Shown here in pieces: positions 1 through 10,689 of a stretch of DNA of 64,000 nucleotides; within the stretch, counting starts at the first letter, position 1; each line of letters opens with the position of its first letter. The DNA is from Cunninghamia lanceolata. Taxonomy: Eukaryota > Streptophyta > Pinopsida > Cupressales > Cupressaceae. The stretch covers positions 4,588,001-4,652,000 of the forward strand of contig BSBN01000252.1 in NCBI GenBank assembly GCA_027924645.1, in the 5' to 3' direction. The position numbers and the translations under genes are program-made. A model generated the notes under the pieces. The model worked only from the letters and a program-made list of their open reading frames with translations. It did not search any database and was not told where the DNA came from.

Positions 1-373
1 TTATCTTGAAGGGCCTCATTAACCAAATGAAATTATCCTGCATCCTACTTAGGACATACTGGACCCAATCATCTTCCATAAAACAGGGAAAGTGTATGCA
101 ATGCTTGAAGTGTTTATCCCGGATGGCCTTGTATTGAGGTTTGAGTTCAAAACTATCATCTATTAGTTGTTTGTGATAGATGTCCATCAATTTAGAGTCT
201 CCAAATTCCTCAATGTTGGCATGAATATAGACCCTAACATCTTCTACATGCAATACCCCATGCAGAATGCTAGAAAATGTGCCTAAAGGATCAACTTCTA
301 GAGATTTATAGGGATGTTTCTTGAATTTAGGGCGCGGCCTATCAGTGATCTTAACAATGATTGGAGTAGCCAT
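1..373 (-). CDS. Partial hypothetical protein, open at the window edge
   Basis: An open frame runs from an ATG at 373 to the left edge with no stop for 124 codons. It begins MATPIIVKITDRPRP and is rich in aromatic and charged residues (for example CIHFPCFMEDDW). I do not recognise the family. No retroviral zinc knuckle, DSG protease, RT or integrase motif is visible. It lies downstream, in the same strand sense, of the gag remnant at 985-2230, so it could be an accessory or shuffled part of that element, or a host exon. Unlike most coding sequence in the window it has no internal stop. Start choice is the first ATG of the open stretch; no upstream in-frame continuation was checked beyond 374-400. 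Confidence 0.4.
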   Translation of the reverse strand, partial: MATPIIVKITDRPRPKFKKHPYKSLEVDPLGTFSSILHGVLHVEDVRVYIHANIEEFGDSKLMDIYHKQLIDDSFELKPQYKAIRDKHFKHCIHFPCFMEDDWVQYVLSRMQDNFIWLMRPFKI

Positions 374-984
374 CTTGCAAAAGATTTAGAGAGAGATTTT
401 CAAAATAGAAGTATCTTTTTATGCTTTAGGGTTTGAAATCGGAACACATCGCTAGTTGAGTTTGATTTTGCAATTTGATCTTTGAGTGAGTTCTAGAAAC
501 TTTGATGCAGAGATCTTCTCTTCTTCTTCTCAAATGCAAATGTGTAAATAATAAGTGAATGAACCCTTTTAACCTTGCACAAACCCTACTTTCCTTTTGC
601 AATAAATGCACAACATAAGTTATCCGGTTTCCTTGTTTTGAGAGAGATCTTCTTGAATCACTGTGCTGAACTTAGAATCATTGTCAGTGAGGATTGACAA
701 TGTATCTCTCTTTTTTTTTCAATCATGCCATGGATCTGCAGATCAAAGTATTTCAATTTTGAATCATCTATCCATGAAAATCCTGCTTTACCAGATGGTT
801 GTCAAACTGGATCAATCTTGAATGATTAAACTCCTGCAAAACTCCACGCTGATCTTTCATATTTTTATCGAGGGTTATTTAGATATTTTTCTGAGATCCC
901 TTTAATTCACAGCATTCCATGTGCTAATTTAGGCACTAATTGACTGGCTGGGGGAATTTATTTTTCTCTGTGACTCCCCTTGAG
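374..984. other. Gene-free stretch
   Basis: AT-rich sequence with short T runs and no sustained open frame that looks like protein. I see no repeat termini or motif here. It may be interior sequence of the flanking minus-strand Copia remnant that has decayed beyond recognition. Confidence 0.4.
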
Positions 985-2232
985 ACAGAGTTCATCTGTT
1001 TAATTTTTGGAAGGAATATCAGCACCGGATTCCGGTGCGGATCCATCCCCAATATTTTCTATACTCTTCTTCACCCAAATCTTGGTCATCTCCCTTTGAA
1101 CTTCATCCGCATTCACTTTGCCTTTACCCTCATCTTGTTATTGATTATGATGTACCGGACCCTTTTTATCCTGATTTTTACTTCTGCAGAATTTGGCAAT
1201 ATGACTAGATCTATTGCAATTGTAAAAAACAACATTTCTTTGCATATTTGATTGATATCCTTTTGATCTTCATTGATTAGCCATATGTCCCATTCTATTG
1301 CATGCAAAGCATCTACCATTGAATGAATTATTTATTTGCATATTTCTACATTCATGAGATTTGTGACCATACCTTTTGCAGTTGAAACATTGTCCGGAGA
1401 AGGATGGATTAGTCTAATTCATTCTCCTTCTGCACTGAGTTGCTTTATGAACAAAATTGTTGCAATTGAAGAAGTATCCATTAAAGGATGGATATCTTTG
1501 AGCATTTGGTTCATGATCAGAGGTCTTCTAGGCATGTTTCTTTGATTTCCTAATCCAAAGTTCTTCTGATCAAGATCTGGAGCTTTAACCTTTCTCATAT
1601 CCCAAGCCATGCTTATCATCTACCCTCTTTTGGCTTTCAAGAAAAACTTCAAGTTGGGATGAGCTTATCTTGAATTTCTCTTTGTATTCATTTGTTGATT
1701 GAAGAGTTTGTTTAAGAGTGTCTATCTAATTCTCAAGTTGTTCTTCATTATCTCTAGCTTCTTCAAGATCAGATTCAAGATGCCTGATTATTCTGTGCAT
1801 TTTGTGGTAGTCCTCTATCTTCTCCTTGAGGGATTGTTTTAGATTATCTTCACTTTTCCTTTTTTCTTCAATTTCTTGGGTGAATCTCATAACCCCTGAT
1901 TCCATTTCATGCCTTACCATAATGACCTCTTTTGATAGCTTTTCACATAGTTTATTTTTCTCATTTAGATCTTCATTAGTATCACTGTCTTCACTCTGAT
2001 TGGCTAATTTTTGAAGTAGTTCCTTTCTCTTTTTCACAGAGATACTACTTTTTTCTTTTAGCTCATTTATGAAATCATCATCTTCTTTGAGTGTTTCTCT
2101 CAAATTATTGACTTTAGAATGAGATTGTTCAAGATCATCTAGGGTAGACTAAAATTGTTCCTTCATACCATATATATCCATTGAGATTCCTAGATCTTCC
2201 TCAAGTTGCTAGACTTTGTTTAGAGGAACTTA
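985..2232 (-). pseudogene. Copia gag remnant: coiled coil plus two zinc knuckles
   Basis: Read on the minus strand, 2103-1726 encodes about 125 residues of highly charged coiled coil (many E/K, heptad-like). It is followed at about 1330-1180 by two CCHC-like knuckles, CFACNRMGHMANQ and FYNCNRSSHIAKFC, the first lacking its last cysteine. A charged coiled-coil insert and zinc knuckles are typical of some plant Copia gag proteins. The N-terminal gag core (UBN2 type) that should follow the primer-binding site is missing, so this is an internally deleted element. Stops and frameshifts break the frame. No protease, integrase or RT is recognisable further left. It belongs with the primer-binding site and LTR at 2233-3367. 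Confidence 0.65.
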
Positions 2233-2244
2233 GCTCTAATACCA
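2233..2244 (-). promoter_or_regulatory. tRNA-Met-type primer-binding site
   Basis: On the minus strand this reads TGGTATTAGAGC, one transition away from TGGTATCAGAGC, which pairs with the 3' end of initiator tRNA-Met and is standard for plant Copia elements. It sits 2 nt from the LTR edge at 2247, the normal spacing, and fixes the element's orientation as minus. Confidence 0.8.
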
Positions 2245-2246
2245 AT

Positions 2247-3367
2247 TGTTGGAAACAAGGTAGATAACTGAGAGGGGGGGTGAATTAGTTATCTCTAAAT
2301 TTCTTTAACTTTCTTTTCTTTTGTTAACTTAAAATTCAGTGCAATATCAAATTATATAAGCATATGTGATCATAAGAACAGAAATAAAATCAACACACAT
2401 AACACCAGGATTTTTATGTGGAAAACCTTGTTAAGGGAAAAACCATGAGGTGACTAACCCAAGATTGTATTCTCTATTAAAAGAATAAAGGAGTACAAAA
2501 TGGCACTTGCCAATTAGGGCTCACTGCCCGAGCACACTTCTCACAAGAGGCACACTACCTACAAGAACTTAGTGAAGGTAATCAGATGTTGAATTAATGA
2601 GAAGCATCTACAAATGCAAGAGTTCAGTTCTAGTTTAGGCACAATACACTGATTTGATGCACTTCATTCTTCCTCTGCTTTAATATTGTTGCTTTGTCAC
2701 ATACCAGACTTGATCTACAACTTTCACACTTTGTCCCTACTTTTCTTCGCACTTATTACTTCACCACACTTTTTCCACACACCTACATACTGTAATCCAT
2801 TTGGTATAAATCTCTGCATCAAGGATTTCATCAACTTTCTAGTTAGCAACAAGAACACTCAAGATATTTACAAGTTACTGATCTATCAGCTGAATCCATT
2901 CTTGATTTTAGATGTGTATCAAAAGCATAGGCATAGAAGTCATTAATCATGTCGGCCAACAATATATAATCCCCCAAATAGCTTGATCAACTCTTGTTAC
3001 TCATCCGGATTGAGGTCTAATGCTCTGTCGGTTAGTTCTTCCTCTATCTGCTCTACTTGAATAGAACCTGATGCTCAGATGCTCGTATATTTTCCATGCT
3101 TTACTACCAGAGGCTAAATATTTGGAATATGGTAGTCATGATACTCCTCTTGACTTATCCAAGTCCGCAACTTGCTAAGTTATATCATTTGAGAGATTCA
3201 GACCTAATTGTCAGACCTTGTTGCATACTCTATTCTTGTTCACTGGACCAAAACAATCTTTAATCTAATTTTTGGTATAGGAATACTATGTACTGCGGAT
3301 GTGTGGGATAGACTTTGTTTCCATCAATGACAACACTCATGAAGCCACATAGTGTCTCTTGCCAACA
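2247..3367 (-). repeat. 5' LTR of a truncated minus-strand Copia
   Basis: The block begins TGTTGGAAAC next to the primer-binding site and ends in CCAACA at 3367, the TGTTGG...CCAACA inverted termini seen in other Copia LTRs of this window. It contains the 'gagaggggg-tgaattag' block also present near the edge of the LTRs at 11226 and 19593. The far end is a best guess because the partner LTR is not in the window. Length about 1.1 kb. Confidence 0.6.
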
Positions 3368-3515
3368 GTTGGACCACTTAGCCTTTATAGAAGGTCCACA
3401 TCATTTACTTCCATGATACTCTTTAGTTACAAGGCCTGTGATGTTATTGTATACAGAGCACGTTAACATCAGAAAAGATAGTTAGACCAAATTAAGTATG
3501 CTAAATAACACCGAT

Positions 3516-3680
3516 AAAGGCATGCTCTGGTGGTCAAGTCGCAAGGTTGTTGTGGCAGCCACCAAGGTTCAAACCCTCATTGGGACAAAGAGCTTGCAGA
3601 CTATGGGCCTTCACTGGGCCAATGAGCTTGTGGGTTTCAACATGGTAATTTAATATTCACATTGTTAAAAAAAAGTGTAT
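3516..3680 (+). mobile_element. tRNA-derived SINE fragment
   Basis: A polymerase-III-like pair of boxes is visible: an A-box-like TGGTCAAGTCG region at about 3541 and a B box GGTTCAAACCC at about 3567. The sequence after them resembles the copy at 8655-8940, for example 'gggccaatgagcttg-gggttt'. It ends in an A-rich tail at about 3667-3674. It is shorter than the 8.7-kb copy, so it is truncated or a shorter subfamily member. Confidence 0.6.
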
Positions 3681-3705
3681 GCCAAATACTACAGTTATAA
3701 ACAAA

Positions 3706-4690
3706 TTAATTAACATGCTTACTAGAGCAAACTCCTAGTCCTGGATAATCTTTCCTCATGTATGCACATGTGCCATACAATGTAAAAGACCTCTCTATTT
3801 GAATGGGTCTTGATATATCATATACATGGATCCCTTCCCATAATTGCTTAAATTTATCTATCAATGGTTGGAGGTAGACATCCATTCTCTTCACTTATTT
3901 TCTACTCAGGACTATAAGAGCCAACATAAGATGTTCATTCTTCATGGAAAACCATGGGGGCATATTGTTATTGATCGCTACCACTAGCCAAACATAATAG
4001 TTGGTGTTTTGAAGGGAATACAAGTTAACTCCATCCATGGCTATGCTCAATCAGAGGCTCTGTACTTCATCCTTGAATTTATCAGGCCATGTATTATCTA
4101 TATGCATCATGGGCTATTCTTAAATATCATCCACTTCAACAATCAAAGGTCAATTTTGGCCAATTAAAATAAGACAAATATTTACCACTTTCTATTGTGA
4201 ATGAGGTGTAAAATTACTATTAAGTGTTTGACCATTGAAGTGGATGATACTTAAGTAGAGTGTCCATCATGGCTATTGAATTTGCTGGGATTTGTGTAAC
4301 TCCTGGCTCACTTCTATGTGAGGCATGCCACCTTTGTAACTTGGCTAATTGTTTGCAATGAAAGAGCCTTTGAATTCTTGGAATTATAGGCATGTGCCTT
4401 AGTATGTTATGAAGACCATGTCCCTTACCCTTGTTTTTTGATTTTTGGTACATGTCATTCCCATATTTTGGACACACCTCTTTGTCCGCATATTCATCTC
4501 TGTATATAATACAATCATTGGGACATGCATGGTATGATATGTACTCAACACCCAACCTTTATAGTATTTTCTTTGCCTCTCCATAATAGTCAAACAAGAC
4601 ATTATCACTCGAAAGTACCTTATCGTCGAGTAATCTGTAGTTAGTGGGCAATAGAAATGTACATTGTCATCAAGCATGCATAAAATCAAC
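3706..4690 (-). pseudogene. CACTA/EnSpm transposase (TNP2-type) remnant
   Basis: On the minus strand, in order: SYHACPNDCIIYRDEY with CPKYGNDMY (TNP2 zinc-binding-like block, about 4540-4460), then MPIIPRIQRLF and LQRWHASHR (about 4400-4320). After an inserted MITE come KFKDEVQSL and IAMDGVNLYSLQNTNYYVW (about 4080-3970), PPWFSMKNEHLMLALIV (about 3950), and VYLQPLIDKFKQLWEGIHVYD (about 3880-3790). This order and these motifs match the transposase_21 (TNP2) domain of plant CACTA elements. Frames change several times and stops are present, so it is dead. The MITE at 4124-4250 splits it. No CACTA terminal inverted repeats were recognised nearby. Confidence 0.8.
4124..4250 (+). mobile_element. 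127-bp MITE, copy 1, inside the TNP2 remnant
   Basis: Terminal inverted repeats read ATATCATCCACTTCAA at the left and GTATCATCCACTTCAA (complement) at the right. TTAA flanks both ends (4120-4123 and 4251-4254). It is the same length as the copies at 4744 and 5665. It has no coding capacity and interrupts the CACTA transposase remnant. Confidence 0.8.
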
Positions 4691-4743
4691 CATTTTCAAT
4701 GTTAATTGTGTGAGAAGATTCCTTAAAAAATTAGGGGACTTCA

Positions 4744-4870
4744 ATATCATCCACTTCAACAGTTAAGGGTTAATTTTGGCCAATGAAAATAGAACAAATA
4801 TTTACCACTTTTTATTGTGAATGAAGTGTAAAATTGTTATTGATTGTTTGACCATTAAAATTGATGATAT
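4744..4870 (+). mobile_element. 127-bp MITE, copy 2
   Basis: Same orientation and length as copy 1. The left flank is TTCA (a mutated TTAA) and the right flank is TTAA at 4871-4874. The right inverted repeat has decayed (attaaaattgatgatat). The right flank TTAAGTAGAG is shared with copy 1, which could mean a target preference or a shared duplicated flank. Confidence 0.75.
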
Positions 4871-4874
4871 TTAA

Positions 4875-5309
4875 GTAGAGTAGAGCATGGTCCAGATCTT
4901 GAAAGACATGTGGTCGAGGGGCGGTGTGAGCCCAAGCAAGCCCTCCAACCCCCAGGGTGGGTGGGAGGCTATAGTTGGCTAGGGGGATGATAGCTGGGTG
5001 GGTGGTTTAGTTGAGTTGGTGGGTGGGTAGGAGGCTTTATCTGCTCCGGGGGGCCTTCATGAGCTGTTCTTGTTTATTTTTTTCTTTTCTTTTAACATCA
5101 TAGTGGGGTGCAACGGTAGATGGTAGAGAGGTCATTCGTCCTTAGAATCCCGATTGTAAAAATATTGAACATTACATTAATAATATTAGTAACATAATAC
5201 ATTTAATATGCTCAAACATTATACCAAACATTTATTAGAAGCATGGAAATTTTTTTCTAAACATGCAACCAACCACTTTATAAAACAAATGTCAAAGGAA
5301 TGAATACAT
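4875..5309. other. G-rich block and AT-rich gene-free stretch
   Basis: About 4910-5060 is unusually G-rich for this window, with repeated GGGTGGGTGG and a run of Gs, followed by a pyrimidine run. I see no coding potential and no family I recognise. 5160-5309 is AT-rich with nothing evident. Confidence 0.35.
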
Positions 5310-5648
5310 TTACATTAGTTCCATTAAAAATAAAAAAATACAATTACTCATGATCTTTTTCTTATGCCCCAAGGGGATATCTAATGGTAGACCCAATGCA
5401 AGGTGTTTTTGACGAGCAGTTGGTGGTCTAAGAAAGTTATAGTTTATTAACAACTCATCCCCATGAGAGAAACCATGTATTGCATGCACAATAGCAAAAC
5501 TTGATGCCTTCCTTTTCATTAAGAATTCTTTGTCATTGAGTGTTTCTCAAAGGAACAATTTACACTAAATAATGAGGACCTACAACTATTTATGAACCCT
5601 GCTATGTTACCATGAGTTCGTGGATGACCATAGATATATAACATGCTT
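5310..5648 (-). pseudogene. SET-domain gene fragment, C-terminal half of the SET domain
   Basis: Minus-strand translation gives YIYGHPRTHGNIAGFINS, then VNCSFEKHS, and after a 1-nt frameshift SFAIVHAIHGFSHGDELLINY followed by PPTARQKHLALGLPLDIP. 'GNIAGFINS...NCSFE' corresponds to the R-F-x-N-H-x-C-x-N block of SET methyltransferases, and 'GDELLINYNF' to the G-E-E-L-x-x-D-Y-G block. The frameshift at about 5525-5535 (one base missing near TCAATGAC) and an upstream TGA mark it as a pseudogene or a badly broken exon. The collinear N-terminal half lies on the same strand at 10690-10990. A MITE sits directly upstream at 5665. Confidence 0.7.
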
Positions 5649-5664
5649 TTTCAACTCTATTTAA

Positions 5665-5791
5665 ACATCATCCACTTCAATGGTCAAACAGTCAATAGCA
5701 ATTTTACACCTCATCAACAACAAAAAGTGGTAAATATTTGTCCTATTTTTATTGGCTAAAATTGACTTTTGACTGTTCAAGTGGATGATGT
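5665..5791 (-). mobile_element. 127-bp MITE, copy 3, inverted orientation
   Basis: Termini read ACATCATCCACTTCAA on both strands, with intact TTAA at 5661-5664 and 5792-5795. The interior is the reverse complement of copies 1 and 2. Length is again exactly 127 bp. It lies immediately upstream of the SET-domain fragment on the minus strand. Confidence 0.85.
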
Positions 5792-5795
5792 TTAA

Positions 5796-7057
5796 AAACA
5801 ACTGATTTTTTGATGAAAGTTTCTAGAAGCATAATCATTCATGCACACACTATACATGGAAATGCTATGTTTGTATTCAACAACAAGCATGGAATTTGAT
5901 GGTCTATTTGACCTTTTTTGCGATTTTACACCGTATTTAAAAATTTAAAATTTATTAGACCATATAGTTCTTGACTTACTAAATTTTTACATAACCGTAT
6001 ATATGACAATCTAAATTATTAGTAAACAATATAATTTTATTATAAGGTAATATAATTTAATATTCGTATTTATAATATATATTATTTTATAGTAATTTGT
6101 TATATGGAAATATAATTGATGTATCCTTTTGCAATGATTATCTTGAACATTTTTTTAAATTGGTATAGAAATATATATTAAATTAGAATATTTTCAAAGA
6201 TAATTGTAAACGATATTTTAGAACATTTATCTTCAATTAATTTTAAAATTCAATTTAGAAACAAATCTTTTCTTTGTTTTATTATTTTTAATTTTTAAAA
6301 ATCAATTTATAAGGAAATATTTGCTTTCTCTAACTTATTATTTATTGTTTTTTTTTTTTTAATTTTTAAAAATCAATTTAGAAACAAATCTTTGCTTTGT
6401 CTATACTTATTAATATGTTATTCATTGTTTATTATATATGGAATAAGTACAACTTTACAAATTAGAATTTGTAATTAACAAGATATGGAAAGTCTGATTT
6501 GGAAGTTAAAATGTTTATATTTTGGATTATGCACATATTGTTTTTCTTATGTAACCTTCCATTTATTGTCATCCAATATCAACAAAAACTGATACCTAGA
6601 ATGAATGAACTATTGCAATGCTTGAGACCAGAGGATCGAGGCAATTCTATATATATACATGCTATGCAAATACAAAAATATATGGTAGAATCACATATTA
6701 ATCTACTATAAGAAATTTAGGTTCTAGTTTTTTATTGGTAAAAGTGATGGTTTGAATGGACAAACAATTGTTATAAAAGTTTACCATTCAAGCAATCATC
6801 TCACTCACAACCAAAAGCAAAATCAAAAGTGATAAAAAATCTTCTTATTTTAAAATAGATAAAATTTAGCCATCCAAAGTCCATCCTTATGGTGTTGAAT
6901 GTATAGGGGTTATTATGCACAGTTGAACTTGATGGTACTATTATTTAAGATTGTGTAGCAGAGACCATGTTCCTATACTGTCAGTTTCTAGGTTTATGGC
7001 CCATTCTTGTATTGGTTTGGTGAGATGGCATGTTTTTGGCAGTCCATCAATGAGGTA
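5796..7057. other. AT-rich gene-free stretch with short repeats
   Basis: Very AT-rich. At about 6235-6410 a unit containing 'aattttTAAAAATCAATTTA' and 'ACAAATCTTTGCTTTG' recurs about three times with small changes. No protein-like frame is seen. If the SET-domain fragments belong to one gene, this lies in its intron. Confidence 0.4.
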
Positions 7058-8035
7058 AGTGCAAGAAGTTGGGTCCACTTTTTGGCCAAAAAGTAGAAAT
7101 CTTTTTCTTGAAAACCAAAGTTTGTCACTGTTGGAGTAAAAATTTGAAGCACTTGCAAATAGAATATTAATATGATGTAAACATATGAAATGTAGGATTT
7201 TGTATTTAGTTTTACAATATGTAATTTATTCTAATACCCAGATGATAAAAGTTGGTTTTGTATAGGATGTACAAAAAGTGACTTTTTAAAAGTCGTATGT
7301 TTTAGGCAAGAACAAGCACGTGTACGGTCAAGGTAAATTTGACCTAAATTAAATTATTTTCTAATTCCTTTTGTGGAAGAATGCATATGATGCTGAAGTT
7401 TGATAAAGATATTTTTTGTATTTTGGTGATAAATAATTTGTTTAATTAATTTCTACTAGCCCCAATTTGTGTTTTCTAAAACCCCTCATGTACGACCAAC
7501 ATAATTTAAGCTAAACTAATTGTAACATGAAATTTATTTTTTCATTGTGGATATAATGATGTCTAAATTGATTAGACATAAAAAAATTTCAAAAAAAAAT
7601 TCAAAATCAAAAGTTATTAAAAAAGAACAATATATGTTATTTCAGGTTTATGATGCTTTTTGTTTAAAAAATAATTAATGAATAGAAAATTATGTTCAAA
7701 ACAAAAAAAAATTACATATTTGTAAACTAGACATTGTCATCTATAATGGGTTTTAATTTCATCTAAAAATTCTTAAAAGAATATTGTTAGCCATATTACC
7801 AAAGTCTAGTCATTCCAAAGGTTTTGAGAGTTTTTGTTTATAAAATAAATAATAAATAGAAAAATATGTTCAAGACTAAAAAATTACTTAAAACTAGACA
7901 TTATCATCAGAAATGGGTTTTAATTTCATCCAAAAATTCTAAAAAAATATTGTCAACCATATTGCCAAAATCCATCCCTTTTGAAAATATTTTGTCCCAA
8001 CTCTTTCACTAAAAGTGGACCCAACTTCTTGCACT
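7058..8035 (+). mobile_element. ~1-kb non-autonomous TIR transposon, copy A
   Basis: The left end reads AGTGCAAGAAGTTGGGTCCA and the right end is its reverse complement, with further pairing (CTTTTTGGCC/AAAAGTG). Interior blocks such as 'cgaccaacataattt' and 'gtgtacggtcaa' recur in the inverted copy B at 13546-14679, confirming a family. There is no transposase frame. Target duplication is not clear at either end, so the superfamily (Mutator, hAT or other) is undetermined. Confidence 0.75.
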
Positions 8036-8654
8036 CACAAGAGTCACGTTCTTTATTTTATTGTGACATCATCAAATTTCAATGATCAACTTTATTAATC
8101 CTCTGTAGCCAAGGGTAGATTAATATAGTTGTGAATGCCATGGTGAACCACTTGAAACAATTCATCTGAGCTCATCACCATGATGTTTCTCCAAAGGAAG
8201 AGGTATTTCCGTTTGTAGAACTTTTTTGTGACTGTGATGTTGATTGTAGTTTTTTTTGTCACTATGATGTTGATTGTTGCTTATTTTTGCAGTCTTTAGA
8301 CTATTTTTTGTAACCTAAAATCACCCAACATTTTTTTGACAAGTTATAGTTTTCTTAAAGCATCAATTGAAATATAGTTAAATGACCAAATTGTCAGAGA
8401 AATTTTATATGATAGGCAAGGGTGGTGGAAATAGGCAAGGGTGATGGAACTATCAAATTCTAGACATGTTCAACAATATTCAAGTAATATTACCTACTAT
8501 AAAGCCTAGTTACCAGAAACGTAATGGAGGCACCCTGTTTCCCGTTGAAACTGGCGAAATGTCGTTGTCGTTTCTTAATGGTTGTTTTCGGGCTTGCAGT
8601 GTTGCATGTTATATATATATATTATTAGTAGTACCTAGGTTTTTAGCCTAGTTT
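8036..8654. other. Gene-free stretch
   Basis: AT-rich sequence with a duplicated 'tgactgtgatgttgattgt' phrase at about 8227-8275 and little else. Short open frames here have no recognisable content. Confidence 0.4.
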
Positions 8655-8940
8655 GGCCAGAGAGACCCTTACAGTGGATCTCTTCCCATCGGCTTTATCA
8701 CCTGAGACCACAACTTGGGGGTCTCCGTCCCCAATGGGCATTATAACCCTTTAGGTTTGGCCAAACCCGCGAGCTCATTGGCCCAACGAAGGTACAGAGC
8801 CTTTGAGCACACTTAGCCTACGAGCATGGTAGCCCAGCAAAGGCATGCAATACCTGTGAGTTCGTTGGCCCTATGGAGATTTGAACCTTGGTGGCCACCA
8901 TTACAACCAAACAACTTGACCACCGAACCACGCCCTTAAT
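8655..8940 (-). mobile_element. tRNA-derived SINE, near full length
   Basis: On the minus strand the 5' part reads GGGCGTGGTTCGGTGGTCAA (A-box region) followed about 35 nt later by GGTTCAAATCTCC (B box), the internal polymerase III promoter layout of tRNA-derived SINEs. The body continues about 200 nt to a region ending 'ggccaaactaggctaaaaacc'. The copy at 3516-3680 shares the head and part of the body. (TA)n tracts flank both ends and may reflect a target duplication or an AT-rich insertion site. Confidence 0.7.
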
Positions 8941-10550
8941 GGCTATATATATATATATCTGTGTTTTTTTTTCAATTTTATTTCTTGATTTTTATAGAAG
9001 CTTCTTCTATTTTTGAAGCATTTGTATTTTGTTTTTAATCTTTTGTAGGCCTGTTGGTGAATGTTTTTTAAGTTGTTTATTATTAGAAATTTTAAATTGA
9101 GTATGTAATGTATTTAATAATATATTTTAAATTGTAAATTTAATTTGATATATTTTTATATCAAAATAGTATATAAAATTAATATAAATAATTGTACTTA
9201 AAATTTATGTTATATATATCAGGTTTCTTATGTTATTTATGCACAACCTTTTCAAATTCTGTTTCTCATTACATTGTCGTTGTCTTCACATTTATATGTC
9301 TAAATCCTGTTACATTTGATCATCAATCTGGAGTACGTAAACTTGTGAAATGCTAACACAGTATCTGCGGAATTAGATCACTTGTAGTATCAAGTAATCC
9401 TATCTTAAAACTATCCTATTTAAGAAATGAACAAGACTACTTTATATTCGAGAAATGAAAGAACTAATTAAATTGCAAATTTGATTTACATAGAGACAAC
9501 TTGTTCTTGAACCATTATCTACTTGTGATTACAATTGTAGAAACTAAGATTACAGTCTTATTCAATTCCTAGATTAAATACTTTGTGTCATAGTATTTCA
9601 TTTTAATCAGTTCCAACATAACTAAAAGAACGAGTGCTCTGTTTGCAAATCTTGAAAACAAATCCGAAAATTAGAAAGCAAGGAAACTAGCTGACTTAAT
9701 GATGCTTGGAAATGATCATGTACTTGAAACACTGATCATGCTACTGAGACCCTGTTGTCACCAAGTTATCACTTAACAAGACTTGGGCAAGGTTTTTTGC
9801 ATGCATCATTGTTGTTAAAAGAAAACTAACCTATGAGCTGGAAGGAATCACTGCAAAGATGAAATACACTTGCATTAGTGTAAAGACAATCATGAAATTG
9901 AATTGCATAAAATAAAATGAAACAAAAGACCACCATGTTCTCACAGAATGAGCTCAATCTCCAAAGAATCAAGGCAACGAATTACAATACATCATAAAAT
10001 TAAATCAAAACATGCTACATATAAAACTAGAAAAGAATTACAATCTATGTGAAATAAAATCTCAAGAAGTTTTATTTTATTCCATCATGATCTGAACATA
10101 TTCTCTAAGAGTCCTCTCACAGAATGGAGAAGGCACTCTCTTTAATACATGAACTTGTTTCGAAACTAAAATAACAAATAATAAATTCAGATCCACAAAT
10201 TTCTCATGTGGTTACAACCATTTGCTAATAATTAGCAACTGAACTATATCTCCAAGATCTTTGCTAACAAATCTTACCAAGAGCTCTAAGATTCTTCTAT
10301 ATCCAAGATATTTGAATGGTAATCTCAAATCCATAGCAAATCTTCAATGGTTGAAGAAGAAATTCAAATCTGACCATAGGGATTTGGAGAAAGTGGCAAA
10401 AACTACATTATTATAGGATTCACCTGTTCTTGTAATTACCAGCAAATTAACCCAGTTTTGAAAGATAAGTGGAAATATGATAGTTTTATAATATTTAATC
10501 ATAAATTCACATAAAATACTAAAAGAAATGCATTGGAGAATACCTTGAAC
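8941..10550. other. AT-rich gene-free stretch
   Basis: No protein-like frame, terminal repeat or tandem array was recognised over about 1.6 kb. It lies between two collinear SET-domain fragments and would be intronic if they form one gene. Confidence 0.4.
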
Positions 10551-10689
10551 CTAATCCCACATATAAGCCTTAAAATGGACTAATATAGGGTTGCTGGTAA
10601 CTGAAAGAGGATTAAAATAAAGGGGAAAAGGATGTGAAAATATGGTAAAAGATGTGAAAGGATAGTAATTTTTGCAAGTCAATAAAGAC

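Noticed and set aside
940..1251. 103-codon plus-strand frame
   Set aside because: It is antisense to the Copia gag zinc-knuckle remnant, which explains the sequence better.
8870..8930. Possible tRNA gene on the minus strand (A and B boxes present)
   Set aside because: No cloverleaf or anticodon arm can be folded, and the sequence continues as a SINE body with a second copy at 3.5 kb.
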